Shown one piece after another: positions 55,124 to 64,000 of a stretch of 64,000 nt of DNA. The notes under the pieces were generated by a model. That model saw nothing but the letters and a program-made list of their open reading frames with translations. It did not search any database and was not told where the DNA came from. Each line of letters begins with the position of its first letter. Position 1 is the first letter of the stretch. The translations under genes were made by a program, and so were the position numbers. Source of the DNA: Leptospira kanakyensis (GTDB taxonomy: Bacteria; Spirochaetota; Leptospiria; Leptospirales; Leptospiraceae); assembly GCF_004769235.1 (NCBI RefSeq), contig NZ_RQFG01000016.1, positions 218,048 to 282,047 of the forward strand, written 5' to 3'.

Positions 55124-56620
55124 TTAAAATTGAAAGTAGAGAAAATTCTGACTTTCAGTGACTCCAAAAAGTAGTAATAACAATACATTCACAATGACAA
55201 AGGTAGTATATTTGATCCAACTTCCCGTAAGTAGAGTTGGGATTTGTCGTTTTGAAAAAACATAACTTGCAGTAAAACAAATGACGAGTAAAATTCCAAA
55301 TCTGTAATTGGTCCAACGTAGGATTGGTGCTGCTGAATCATTGATAAAAACAAGGGCCTTCATCATCGGAATGGCTTTTTCCATTGTTTCTGCTCGGAAC
55401 ATGATAAATCCAAATGCTAAACAAAACATAGTAAAAACCCGTGCAAAAAGATCGTAGGTAATTCCACCTTTCCCATTTAGAAATTTCGCCAGTTTAGTAT
55501 CTCCATAAAACTTATGAGATAACAACATGGTTCCTTGCCAAATTCCCCAACCTACATAGTGATAGGCGGCGCCATGCCATAGTCCTGCAAAAAGCCAGGT
55601 GATCATGATATTCCTAATATACATAATGACACTGACTCTTGATCCGCCGAGAGGAATATAGATATAGTCTCTAATCCATGTGGAGAAGGAAATGTGCCAT
55701 CTAGACCAATGGTCTGCAATGTTTCTACAAGACATTGGAAAGTTAAAGTTGGGATTGAACTGAAATCCAAACAATCTCGCCACACCGATTGCGATATCAG
55801 TGTATCCAGCAAAATCAAAATAAATTTGCCATCCGAAGGCTAGGGCCCCTGTCCAGATTTCGATTGAGTTTAGATTTTGATAATCAGCAAATGTAGAATC
55901 AACCACTCGGGCGAGGTTATCAGCAAAAACGATTTTTCTTGTGAAACCTATCAGAATCAATGCAAAAGCTGCATCGATATGTTCTTTGTATACACTAAGA
56001 CGAAAATCTAAATCGCGAAAGAAAGTTTCGGCGCGAACTATAGGACCTGCAACCAGTTGCGGGAAAAAAGCCACATACAATGCAAAATCTAAAAACGATT
56101 TTCTCGCTTCAATTTTTCTGTTGTATACATCAATGGTATAACTCATCGACTGAAATGTATAAAAGGAAATTCCTACAGGAAGGATGATATTTTGTTTTGG
56201 AAATTGATACGCACCCAAAAGGTGGATGTCATTAACTACGCCAAGAAGGAAGTCGGTATACTTAAAAAATCCTAAAGTTCCAATGTTGACAACAAGTGAA
56301 AGAACCAGTAACCATCCTCTGGAACTATCGTTATCCTCTTTCTTTTCAATTAACGTCGCTGCAAAATAGTCGATGATCGTTGAAAAAATTAAAATAAAAA
56401 CATAAGGATTGATTTTGAAGTCACAGTAAAGTCTGTCTGTGTAAAACTTAAACCCATTTTCTGCCATCGCTGAACAAGAGATAGAAGAAGGCTGCCAAGC
56501 CATGTAGAAATAATAACTTGTGAGTAGAAAAAAAAGTTTTTGCCAGCGGTTCTTTAAAATGTTTCCTACAATGATTGTAAAAAAGAAAAATACTAAAAAT
56601 TCAAAAGAGTTAAATAACAT
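55124..56620 (-). CDS. MBOAT-family O-acyltransferase, second copy
   Basis: 498 residues, about 11 membrane helices. PVGISFYTFQSMSYTIDVYNR, FFPQLVAGPIVRAETF, FAGYTDIAIGVARLFGF and the catalytic-His segment WLFAGLWHGAAYHYVGWG mark it as AlgI-type. It differs from the copy at 34958 by an extra 30-residue insertion near residue 50 with three Cys. It starts 11 bp after the end of the upstream membrane-protein gene and heads an SGNH partner. Confidence 0.92.
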   Translation of the reverse strand: MLFNSFEFLVFFFFTIIVGNILKNRWQKLFFLLTSYYFYMAWQPSSISCSAMAENGFKFYTDRLYCDFKINPYVFILIFSTIIDYFAATLIEKKEDNDSSRGWLLVLSLVVNIGTLGFFKYTDFLLGVVNDIHLLGAYQFPKQNIILPVGISFYTFQSMSYTIDVYNRKIEARKSFLDFALYVAFFPQLVAGPIVRAETFFRDLDFRLSVYKEHIDAAFALILIGFTRKIVFADNLARVVDSTFADYQNLNSIEIWTGALAFGWQIYFDFAGYTDIAIGVARLFGFQFNPNFNFPMSCRNIADHWSRWHISFSTWIRDYIYIPLGGSRVSVIMYIRNIMITWLFAGLWHGAAYHYVGWGIWQGTMLLSHKFYGDTKLAKFLNGKGGITYDLFARVFTMFCLAFGFIMFRAETMEKAIPMMKALVFINDSAAPILRWTNYRFGILLVICFTASYVFSKRQIPTLLTGSWIKYTTFVIVNVLLLLLFGVTESQNFLYFQF

Positions 56621-56631
56621 TTGTTTGGTTC

Positions 56632-57918
56632 CTAGCGGTAAATTGATTCTTCGGCTAACTTTTCAACAGGCCCCTGAATTCCTTCGGTATATCCAAACCT
56701 AGGGCCAATGGATCTGGGAAGAGTCGAAAATGTAAAATTAGTGCTGAAGTAAAAAAGAAATAAAATCAGATAAATTGTGTGGAGGAGGGCTCTAGAAAAT
56801 TTCGGTAACATGGGAATGGAGAAAGATTGCAGAGCGTATGAATTTAAAATCCATAAACCAATGGTAGTTCCAACCCAAAACTCAAAAAAATAACCCTCCC
56901 ACCATGTATAAAAACCAATGGATGGGATGAGCCAAAACATCATGACGAGTAGTTCTTGTTTGTATCGGGCCCACATAGTACGGAAATTCAAAATTCCCAG
57001 ACTCAAACTAAAAATCCAGAATAAAAGATTCAAATTGTAGGGAAGGTGTTTTGGGTTTTTGAAGTCAAATAGATTGACTCGGAATTTAGGAATGACGTTC
57101 TGGAATACTAAAAAGGCGTCTCCAATCCCCCGATAGAAGTACAATACGTAATTTTTTTCTTCTCCGAGACTGGTTCCCCATCTGTTGATGGCTGCATATA
57201 AAAACATCCAAAAAGAAAAATGTTTTTCATCCAATGGCCCGAGCCCACGTTTTAAAATGATGAATCCTACAAATAAATAAGAGAGAATAGTGGCCAACCC
57301 GAGACAGGTTAGATAGATAAAAATAATTCTTAATTTTCTCCCCATACTTCTGTTAGGAGATAAGAATATGGCCATCGGAACCATACCGAAATGTATGACA
57401 TTGGATTGATGGAAGTAGATACTAAAAAGTTGGATGATCCATAAAACAAAAAGGTGTTTTGTTAGTAGGCCTTGTCTTAAATAATATATCGTAAATAAAA
57501 ATAACATAGCCATCAAACAGGAATGGATGAGGGGGGTGTCATTGTGTAAACTATAGAACCAAAATGCCTGGCTCACTTGGATGACAAGTGCGAGAACAAC
57601 TCCGAGAAATAAATCTTTATATAGTTTGTAGTAAATCCAAATAAAAAGTCCTAAAAAAAATAAGGAAAAACTTAATATCCTTAATCTTAGAAAAAACATA
57701 ATGTCCGTTGTTGGATATATAGATCGAATCATTTTCCAATAAAATAATCCTGATGATTCAAATCCGAGATGGTGGGGATTAAAAAATGCAGATTCGATTC
57801 TATCTTTTTGGATATTGAGTGCGTAAACACAGGAATCCCAATCGAAGGCCCGAGAAAGGTATCTTAGATGGAATAAAAAAAGAAAAACTAAAAAAAGTAG
57901 AATGAATAACTTCTTCAA
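56632..57918 (-). CDS. Multi-pass membrane protein, GT-C-like
   Basis: 428 residues with about ten membrane helices. The first loop, RAFDWDSCVYALNIQKDRIE then FNPHHLGFESSGLFYW, has acidic residues placed like those of GT-C glycosyltransferases. No closer family can be given. It lies 15 bp after a small membrane protein and 11 bp before the MBOAT gene, within a leftward envelope-glycan block. Confidence 0.65.
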   Translation of the reverse strand: MKKLFILLFLVFLFLFHLRYLSRAFDWDSCVYALNIQKDRIESAFFNPHHLGFESSGLFYWKMIRSIYPTTDIMFFLRLRILSFSLFFLGLFIWIYYKLYKDLFLGVVLALVIQVSQAFWFYSLHNDTPLIHSCLMAMLFLFTIYYLRQGLLTKHLFVLWIIQLFSIYFHQSNVIHFGMVPMAIFLSPNRSMGRKLRIIFIYLTCLGLATILSYLFVGFIILKRGLGPLDEKHFSFWMFLYAAINRWGTSLGEEKNYVLYFYRGIGDAFLVFQNVIPKFRVNLFDFKNPKHLPYNLNLLFWIFSLSLGILNFRTMWARYKQELLVMMFWLIPSIGFYTWWEGYFFEFWVGTTIGLWILNSYALQSFSIPMLPKFSRALLHTIYLILFLFYFSTNFTFSTLPRSIGPRFGYTEGIQGPVEKLAEESIYR

Positions 57919-57933
57919 AAATTCAAACTCACT

Positions 57934-58521
57934 CTAACGTTTTAAAATTCGATTTACTATGGCTTTATTCTTTTTATAAGGAAAAAAGTAGGGAGTTGAA
58001 AATTTTGATTCTCCATTTTTTTCCCAGACCAAACGGTTACATCCCAAATAGTCGGTGATCCCACCATGTTCGAGTCCAAGTTGAAAACCATCAGAATTCA
58101 GATCAAATTTGATGAGTTTTTTCCCAAACCCAAATCTTTGGATTTGCCAAATTTCATTTTTTACAAAAACAGTTCTGCGGTTCCAGTCTTTTAAAAGGCG
58201 GCTAACGTCGATTAACAGAGAAGCTGATATATAAAAGTAAACAAAAGCGGATAGATAGTGGTAGTATCTTAATTCATCTAAAAAAGGAATTTTTAAAACT
58301 TTAGTAATTTCAAGTATTCCTACAAACCAATAAAAAAATTTACCTAAATAAAAAGCGTAAGGTAAACTATAGGTAAAAAATAAAATTGTGCCTAGGATGA
58401 GTAACAAAGATGGAAGTGGGTTTATGGTTAACTCATCATATAAGGTTGTTCCGAAGTAACTAGCTTCTTTTTTGCTTTTAAATTCTTTCCATTTAGAAAT
58501 CCATTTTTGAATCATTTTCAT
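57934..58521 (-). CDS. Small membrane protein of unknown function
   Basis: 195 residues from the ATG at 58521, which overlaps the glycosyltransferase stop by 4 bp (ATGA). Two or three membrane helices lie near residues 35-60 and 85-125, followed by a beta-rich cytoplasmic part, a layout similar to PH-like membrane proteins. Function unknown; position suggests a role in the glycan block. Confidence 0.6.
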   Translation of the reverse strand: MKMIQKWISKWKEFKSKKEASYFGTTLYDELTINPLPSLLLILGTILFFTYSLPYAFYLGKFFYWFVGILEITKVLKIPFLDELRYYHYLSAFVYFYISASLLIDVSRLLKDWNRRTVFVKNEIWQIQRFGFGKKLIKFDLNSDGFQLGLEHGGITDYLGCNRLVWEKNGESKFSTPYFFPYKKNKAIVNRILKR

Positions 58522-59606
58522 TGAAAGAGTACCTCTTCTATTTTTTTCGCTGTTTCTTCCCAAGTCCATTGTTTGGCGGGAAATTTGGGAGATCTGGGTT
58601 TTTTCGGCCCTGACATCAATTCAAAACTGTGGGTCCAGTCTTTTGTTTCTTTAGGAGAAACATAAATATCGCATTTGTCGGATAAAATTTCTTTGAATAC
58701 GGGAATGTCGGAAGCAACACAACGTTTGTCCTCTAACATTGCTTCCAAAAGTGGGAGCCCAAATCCTTCGTGAAGGGAAGGGAAAAAGAACACCTTACAT
58801 TGTTTAAATGCTGCTGCAAGGATTCCGTCTTCCGGTTTTTCAATGAATTGGACTCCTAAACTTTGTATTTTAGGATCTTTTAGTTTTTGGTACAAAAACT
58901 CACCTTCCTCACCCCATCCCTTTCGACCTAGGATGAGAAGTGAATGTTTGTCTTTAGGATGTTTGGTTTTAAAATCTAAAAACGCATCAACTAAACGGTT
59001 GATATTTTTGCGAGGTTCTAAGGTACCCACAGTTAGAAAAAAATCTTTTGGAAACTTCTGTGTTACTTTGGTTGGTTTTGGTTTGGAAACCCCGGGATAC
59101 ACAACTAGACATTTTTCTTCATATTTTGGGTTAAAATTTAGAATTTCAATCTTTGTGTTTTTTGATAAACAAAAGATTTTATCAGCATTTTTCATAGTGA
59201 TAGGAGACAACAGTTTGTGTTGGAAGTAGTTCCATTTTGCCATTGTTTCTGGTGCTGATATAAAATTTAAGTCATGATAGTTTACATAACTAGGGATGGG
59301 AAGTCTTAGAAAAGGTAACATCTGTATGGTGCCCCAGAATACTTCCACTCCATCTCTTTTTAACCGTCTGGGTAAAAAGAAATTTAAATAAATAGGTCCA
59401 GGGATATTTTTAGTTTCCAAAACTACTTTTGTGTTCGGCCCAAGTAGATCAAAAAATATGGGGTGAATCGGTTTATTGCTATAGAGAAAAAACTCTTTAT
59501 TTTTGTGTTTGGGTAGAATGATTCTTAGAACTTCTGCCAAATAGCGTGAATTCCCCGTCATCCCATAGGCAAGTGGCCGGGCATCAATTCCGATTTTCTG
59601 TTTCAC
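58518..59606 (-). CDS. Glycosyltransferase family 4 (GT-B)
   Basis: About 362 residues from a GTG at 59606, with AAGG 10 nt upstream; a TTG at 59615 is possible. GTLEPRKNINRLVDAFLDFK and FFPSLHEGFGLPLLEAMLED are the nucleotide-sugar-binding stretches of GT4 enzymes. It likely transfers a sugar in the cytoplasm onto a lipid-linked glycan. It overlaps the upstream gene by 23 bp. Confidence 0.92.
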   Translation of the reverse strand: MKQKIGIDARPLAYGMTGNSRYLAEVLRIILPKHKNKEFFLYSNKPIHPIFFDLLGPNTKVVLETKNIPGPIYLNFFLPRRLKRDGVEVFWGTIQMLPFLRLPIPSYVNYHDLNFISAPETMAKWNYFQHKLLSPITMKNADKIFCLSKNTKIEILNFNPKYEEKCLVVYPGVSKPKPTKVTQKFPKDFFLTVGTLEPRKNINRLVDAFLDFKTKHPKDKHSLLILGRKGWGEEGEFLYQKLKDPKIQSLGVQFIEKPEDGILAAAFKQCKVFFFPSLHEGFGLPLLEAMLEDKRCVASDIPVFKEILSDKCDIYVSPKETKDWTHSFELMSGPKKPRSPKFPAKQWTWEETAKKIEEVLFQ

Positions 59607-60876
59607 GTAATGCAAACCTTACAATATAAAAATACAATAGACTAGTTGTGTAAAATAGAATGGAAAACATAGAAAGTGTGGCTTCTATTTTTGACCCCAC
59701 AAAGGTTCTATGTGCAAGGATTGGTAAACTCAAAATAAAAACTAAGATATACTTTTCTTTATTATTATTTTTTAAGTCAAAAATTCGATTCATAATGAAA
59801 TAAATCGGCACAAAACAAATGATAAAACTATGAATCCAACTGATCCCACTGAAAAGGGCAGAGATTAAAAAGAGTAAGGAAATGATTTCCCATTTTTTGT
59901 TTTCTTTGCGCCAAAGAAGTAATAGTGGAATCCCAAACAAAATCATAAAACCAAGTTGGATGATCTTCAAACTAGAAAGGGAAAGTTGGATGAAGGGCAT
60001 TCCATACGTTGGTTGGTTGATCAGATCTGCACCCGAAACAAAATATTTGGCGAGTGTAGAACTTAAAGACTGATTGTTTTTCCAAGATCTAAGAAGTGGG
60101 TTACTAAAAGCATTCCCTAAAATTTCAGTAAGCCATTCATTTGTCATTTGAATGGTGTAATCCCAGTTGTAAAGAAGGGGGAGGGCATTCCAAAGAATCA
60201 TTCCGAATACAAACCAAAGGATTCGTTTGTATTGTTTTTCATAAACAAAAACAAATAAAAATACTAAAGGTGTGATTTTGATACTCACCGCGAGAGCCAA
60301 AAGGATTCCACTGAAAAAATGAGATCTTACTGTGAGAGAAACTAATACAAGTAAAATGAGAAGTAATCCCACTTGGTTGTTTTGGATATGGCTTTCTAAA
60401 AATCGAAAATTAAATACCAAACATAAGGTTAGAATCAAGTATGGGAACTTTGAGTTATTGTTTTTAAGTTCTCTGTTTTGAAAAATCAAATAAAGGATAA
60501 GGATAAGAGAGATTATACTTAGGATTTCAAAAAGTAAGGCAGCGCCGTTTTCAGATAAATAAGTAAAAGGTATGAGCAAAAAAGAAAAAAGTGGAGGGTA
60601 GATATACGTTGCCGTTTCATTTTGTAAGGCAGTGAGAAGATGGAGATTTTCTGGTTGGAAGAGGTCTTCTACGGTTTTGATTTTTGTTTGGAGTTCGAAA
60701 GCCACATCAAATCGGTAGAGATTTTCTCCGGTTTCCCAACGTTCTGCCGCATGGTAATAATCTAAAAAATCCGATTTTTGTTTGGATCTAGAGATGGAGA
60801 GGGCCAAAAGAATCAAAACGATTGCCGCTAAGACCCATTTCCCTGATTTCTCTAAGTTTTCTAAAAATTTCCACAT
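59584..60876 (-). CDS. GT87-like (DUF2029) membrane glycosyltransferase
   Basis: 430 residues from the ATG at 60876, which has a perfect AGGAGAACT just upstream; longer starts are ruled out by this. About ten membrane helices. SDFLDYYHAAERWETGENLYR and TYIYPPLFSFLLIPF are typical of the GT87 family of polyprenyl-phosphate-dependent mannosyl- or arabinosyltransferases. First gene of the leftward block, divergent from queA with a 63-bp gap. Confidence 0.85.
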   Translation of the reverse strand: MWKFLENLEKSGKWVLAAIVLILLALSISRSKQKSDFLDYYHAAERWETGENLYRFDVAFELQTKIKTVEDLFQPENLHLLTALQNETATYIYPPLFSFLLIPFTYLSENGAALLFEILSIISLILILYLIFQNRELKNNNSKFPYLILTLCLVFNFRFLESHIQNNQVGLLLILLVLVSLTVRSHFFSGILLALAVSIKITPLVFLFVFVYEKQYKRILWFVFGMILWNALPLLYNWDYTIQMTNEWLTEILGNAFSNPLLRSWKNNQSLSSTLAKYFVSGADLINQPTYGMPFIQLSLSSLKIIQLGFMILFGIPLLLLWRKENKKWEIISLLFLISALFSGISWIHSFIICFVPIYFIMNRIFDLKNNNKEKYILVFILSLPILAHRTFVGSKIEATLSMFSILFYTTSLLYFYIVRFALRETENRN

Positions 60877-60939
60877 AGTTCTCCTACCATTCCCAATATT
60901 TCTGGTTAATTGACAAGGTTTTCCCAAGGCTATACAAAG

Positions 60940-61980
60940 ATGGATTTTTTACAGGAATACGATTTTCACCTTCCGGAGGAACAGATTGCCAAGTTTCCTA
61001 TGGAAAATCGGGACGAGTCACGGCTTCTAGTGGTAGACAAAACCGAATCTAAATTCTGGGAAGCGCCACTCTTTAAGGACATTACAACCCTTGTGCGACC
61101 AGGTGATATTTTCGTATATAATGAGACAAAAGTATCATACCGTCGTGTGTATTTACAAGTAGAATCGGGCCGCATCCACGAATCAATTTTTTTGGAAGCG
61201 GAAGATGAAACTAACCATCAGTGGTTATGTATCTTAAAAAATAGGGCCAAATTAAAGTTAGGTGACAAACTTTTCCCTGTAGGGTTTAAGGAATTTGAAT
61301 TTTTTTACCAAGGTGCTAAAGAAGAACTATCGATTTTGCATTCAGAGAGATCCATTTCTGATTCTGACTTTGAAATTTTTGGAAACATTCCCATCCCCCC
61401 TTATTTAAAACGAAATGTTACAGAAGAAGACAAGGTTCGATACCAAACTATTTTTGCCAATCGTTCTGGATCCGTTGCTGCGCCGACAGCTGGACTTCAT
61501 TTTACGGAGCCATTAAAAGAAAAATTGCGATCCTTGGGTGCAGAGTTCCTGCCTGTAGAATTACAAATCGGTTATGGGACATTTCGTCCTCTGACCACCG
61601 AACAATGGCAGACTAAAACGCTACATAAGGAGAACTACTCAGTCTCTGGACCTACTGCGACTCGGTTAAACGATGCACGGAAAGAAGGTAGAAGGATCAT
61701 CTCCGTTGGTACGACCACTCTTCGAGTCTTAGAATCTGTATTTGATTCTCAATTGAAGACATATAAGGTAGGAGTGGGGCAAACTGACATCTTTTTGTCG
61801 CCAGGTGACAATATCCAATCCGTACAAGGTCTGATTACTAACTTCCATCTACCAAAATCTAGCCTTCTGCTTCTAGTCAGTGCCTTTGCCAATACCCGAC
61901 TTGTGATGAGTTCTTATCACTATGCTTTGAAGAACGGGTTTCGTTTTTATTCTTATGGGGATTCGATGTTCTTATTTTAA
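60940..61980 (+). CDS. queA: S-adenosylmethionine:tRNA ribosyltransferase-isomerase
   Basis: 346 residues from the ATG at 60940. FHLPEEQIAKFPMENRDESRL, VYNETKVSYRR, TIFANRSGSVAAPTAGLHFT and TNFHLPKSSLLLLVSAFA are QueA blocks. It adds the cyclopentane ring precursor to tRNA in queuosine synthesis. TTGACA at 60910-60915 and TATACA at 60931-60936 (15-bp spacing) may be its promoter, leaving almost no leader. Confidence 0.95.
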   Translation: MDFLQEYDFHLPEEQIAKFPMENRDESRLLVVDKTESKFWEAPLFKDITTLVRPGDIFVYNETKVSYRRVYLQVESGRIHESIFLEAEDETNHQWLCILKNRAKLKLGDKLFPVGFKEFEFFYQGAKEELSILHSERSISDSDFEIFGNIPIPPYLKRNVTEEDKVRYQTIFANRSGSVAAPTAGLHFTEPLKEKLRSLGAEFLPVELQIGYGTFRPLTTEQWQTKTLHKENYSVSGPTATRLNDARKEGRRIISVGTTTLRVLESVFDSQLKTYKVGVGQTDIFLSPGDNIQSVQGLITNFHLPKSSLLLLVSAFANTRLVMSSYHYALKNGFRFYSYGDSMFLF

Positions 61981-62032
61981 AAATAGATTTACATTCCTTT
62001 GAAATTAGGAAATATGTTTCTACAGTTTCTTT

Positions 62033-63052
62033 ATGTATTCCCCGAAATCTTCGGTTTTAATCTCCTTATTCTCAGGTTTAGGTTTACTTGGGGTGGTTTA
62101 TTTCGCCCCTTTACAAGAACCAACCGTAAAAGAATTAGAAATGCCCGCTTCACTAGAGTTTGGCGAGGAATATGTATACCAAAATCCACTAAAGTTAAAG
62201 TTGAGAGAAAAGGGTTCGGGAACTTTAGAATATACTGATAAACTGAAATCACTTACTTTGGGTATGTTTGGTAGTTCCAAAGTAGAAAAACCAAATTCTC
62301 CTAAATGGAATCCTTCTAATTCTTTCGGATCAAAATTTGACTATGATCGTTCTGTGCAATCCGCCTTCATTTGGGATGCCAAACAAACGGGGGAACTTTC
62401 TTTATCACAACCCATTCTTTCCACACCGGTTCATCCTTCGGCAACATTAATTTTTCGCCAAATGGATACCAATAGACGATTGTTAGTCGATCCAAAACAA
62501 CTTTATGAATACCAAGATAGTTTTTCTCCTTCTAAGTTCTTGAAGGTTCAAACTTCTGTATACAACGTAAAATCGGAAAATCCGGTTACTGCATACGGAG
62601 CAGAGGGTGGCAAGTTTTCTTTTTTTTTCGGCAGTGATAAGGTCCAGTTAAACGTAAAATACAATTATGTAAACGCAAGGCCAGGTTCTACACATGGGGG
62701 GCAAACCGGGTTTGCTCCGGCTCAGGACATAGCTTCTCTTGGGTTGATTGTGTTTCTCGGGCCATCGAAAAACTATTCTCTCTATGTAGGAAATCAGATT
62801 TTTAATGTTTTTAACGATCCCTTATTACAAGTGAAAGACCAAAATGGCAGATCTCCGGAAACATTCTCTGCTTCTTTTCGTGGCAAACACCCAGGTCGCC
62901 TAAAAACTACATTTTTTTTGAATTTTCAGAATCAATTTTATAAAGACGGTATGCTGATTGGGGTTCCCGGTGGATTTATGTATGGGAATGGCTTTAATGG
63001 AAAATCGTTTTATGAACAGGTTACCTCTCTTGGGATGGAACTTGCCTTTTAG
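62033..63052 (+). CDS. Exported protein of unknown function
   Basis: 339 residues. A short N-terminal hydrophobic segment (SVLISLFSGLGLLGVVYF) acts as signal or anchor. The rest is beta-rich and ends in MELAF, with a C-terminal Phe as in outer-membrane barrels. I recognise no family. The following FlgO-like gene starts inside its last 41 bp, so the two are coupled. Confidence 0.7.
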   Translation: MYSPKSSVLISLFSGLGLLGVVYFAPLQEPTVKELEMPASLEFGEEYVYQNPLKLKLREKGSGTLEYTDKLKSLTLGMFGSSKVEKPNSPKWNPSNSFGSKFDYDRSVQSAFIWDAKQTGELSLSQPILSTPVHPSATLIFRQMDTNRRLLVDPKQLYEYQDSFSPSKFLKVQTSVYNVKSENPVTAYGAEGGKFSFFFGSDKVQLNVKYNYVNARPGSTHGGQTGFAPAQDIASLGLIVFLGPSKNYSLYVGNQIFNVFNDPLLQVKDQNGRSPETFSASFRGKHPGRLKTTFFLNFQNQFYKDGMLIGVPGGFMYGNGFNGKSFYEQVTSLGMELAF

Positions 63053-63542
63053 GATTTTAAGTATCCTTATTTTTTTGCTTAGCGTTAACGCTTGTTATTT
63101 TGGAGAAGAACGAGAGTCCAAACCAAAAAAACTTCCCACCCCACCCTTGGAACAGTTGGCAACTTCCCTTTCTGAAAGTGGTTTCTATTTCAAGCCGCAA
63201 AGACTTGTTGTTTTGACTTTTTTAGACAACGAAGGTAAAAAAAGCCCGTACGGTGAAATCCTTGCAGAAAAACTGACAACAGAACTCGTAAAAAAAGAGC
63301 GATTCCAAATCTTAGACCGTCTGGCCAACCAAAAAGTTTTAAAAGAGGCAGGACTTGGACTGGATATTCCAACAGACACTGCCACCTTGCGGAAAATAGG
63401 CGACGTTTTGAAACTAGATGTCATCATTACTGGAATTGTGACTCCTTACCAAGACGGAGTTTTTGTCAATACAAGGCTTATCGAAATTAAATCTGGTCTT
63501 ATCCTCAAAGCTGACGAAGTTTATGTCCGTATCGATGGTTAG
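63012..63542 (+). CDS. FlgO/CsgG-like lipoprotein
   Basis: 176 residues from the ATG at 63012; a TTG a few codons later is also possible. A hydrophobic leader ends in LSVNAC, a lipobox variant. RLVVLTFLDNEGKKSPYGEI, KKERFQILDRLANQKVLKEA and LKLDVIITGIVTPYQDGVFV match the FlgO/CsgG-type fold, whose members form outer-membrane assemblies. Overlaps the preceding gene by 41 bp. Confidence 0.75.
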   Translation: MNRLPLLGWNLPFRILSILIFLLSVNACYFGEERESKPKKLPTPPLEQLATSLSESGFYFKPQRLVVLTFLDNEGKKSPYGEILAEKLTTELVKKERFQILDRLANQKVLKEAGLGLDIPTDTATLRKIGDVLKLDVIITGIVTPYQDGVFVNTRLIEIKSGLILKADEVYVRIDG

Positions 63543-63653
63543 AAAAGATACTGGGTCTCACTAGAGGGGCAATTTTACTGATTTTACTACTTGTAGTTTA
63601 ATTTTCGATTGATTCCCTTTTTTCCTGCGGTCTGATAGGTATAAGAGGTTCAG

Positions 63654-64000
63654 ATGGCATTTGATATAGAAATGATTGCGGCACGTTATTCCAAAATGGA
63701 AGCGGCCATCACACAAGCCAGGAAGGTAGTGGGTCGACCCCTCACACTTACAGAAAAGATTTTATACAACCACCTTTGGGATGGAAACCCCTCCAAAAGT
63801 TTTGGTCGCGGTGCTGACTACGTAGACTTTGCACCAGACCGAGTGGCAATGCAGGATGCAACAGCGCAGATGGCGCTTCTCCAATTTATGCAAGCAGGTC
63901 GTAAAAAAGTAGCGGTTCCATCCACCGTTCACTGTGACCACTTAATTACAGCAAAAGACGAATCCGGTGTGGATCTTGGTATCGCTGTCAAAGAAAACAA
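63654..64000 (+). CDS. acnA: Aconitate hydratase, 5' part (runs off the window)
   Basis: The first 115 codons are present. [40 protein letters not shown] and [11 protein letters not shown] are aconitase blocks that bind citrate and the Fe-S cluster region; the catalytic Cys residues lie beyond the window. It converts citrate to isocitrate. AAGAGG lies 6 nt before the ATG. From memory, aconitase is on chromosome II in L. interrogans too. The 111-bp gap before it holds no gene. Confidence 0.9.
   Translation, partial: MAFDIEMIAARYSKMEAAITQARKVVGRPLTLTEKILYNHLWDGNPSKSFGRGADYVDFAPDRVAMQDATAQMALLQFMQAGRKKVAVPSTVHCDHLITAKDESGVDLGIAVKEN

Noticed and set aside
1..64000. tRNA, rRNA, CRISPR arrays and insertion sequences
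   Set aside because: No T-loop/anticodon pattern, rRNA segment, regularly spaced direct repeats or transposase was seen.

Overview
The window reads as part of a Leptospira replicon, most likely chromosome II (the small chromosome). Several genes support this. asd (38.0 kb), htpG (17.9 kb) and an aconitase gene (63.65 kb) are, from memory, carried on the second chromosome of Leptospira species. A plasmid-type rep gene lies beside a parAB pair. Moderate GC, many TTG/GTG starts, spirochaete-style lipoproteins and the absence of IS elements fit a saprophytic, L. biflexa-like species, but the species is inferred. I saw no tRNA, rRNA, CRISPR array or IS element.

Layout. 0-4 kb: an acyltransferase converges on a leftward operon of parA, parB, a DUF1569-like protein and an FMN reductase (partition system 1), with a 21-bp palindrome upstream of parA and a near-identical one inside parB. 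4.1-9.8 kb: an omptin-like outer-membrane protease, a YgjP-type metallopeptidase, a low-molecular-weight phosphatase, NDH-2, two small exported proteins, a hydrolase and a thioesterase. 9.8-19.7 kb: a YwqK-like lipoprotein followed by the MoxR/DUF58/BatA/BatB-C/BatD operon and htpG. 19.8-25 kb: a soluble histidine kinase with a solute-binding-like domain, a helical-repeat protein, a GT-C-like membrane protein and mqnD.

25-30.6 kb is the apparent origin of replication: a discoidin/tail-fibre-like repeat protein, the rep gene, a 342-bp control region, parB2 and parA2, all leftward. The control region holds a strong rep promoter and a long rep leader whose Shine-Dalgarno sits in a hairpin loop. 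On the opposite strand it holds a compact promoter, stem-loop and terminator that look like an antisense copy-control RNA. An inverted repeat built on GTCGGA occurs twice upstream of parA2 and once, degenerate, between the -35 and -10 of the rep promoter. Strand composition of the + strand appears to switch from A/C-rich on the left to G/T-rich on the right near here.

30.5-34.9 kb: a degenerate NtrC-like regulator, several unknown proteins (one pair overlapping out of frame), an 880-bp stretch without a convincing gene, and a small zinc-ribbon protein. 35-44 kb: an MBOAT/SGNH-like acylation pair, asd, an unknown 666-residue protein, pyruvate kinase and an Omp85-like barrel. 44-53.7 kb: a pirin under a 20-bp palindrome, a methyl-accepting transducer, and a coupled set made of a caspase-like protease and three kelch-type lipoproteins. 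53.6-60.9 kb runs leftward: MazG, a second SGNH-like/MBOAT pair and a block of membrane and sugar-transfer proteins. 60.9-64 kb: queA, two exported proteins (one FlgO/CsgG-like) and the start of the aconitase gene.
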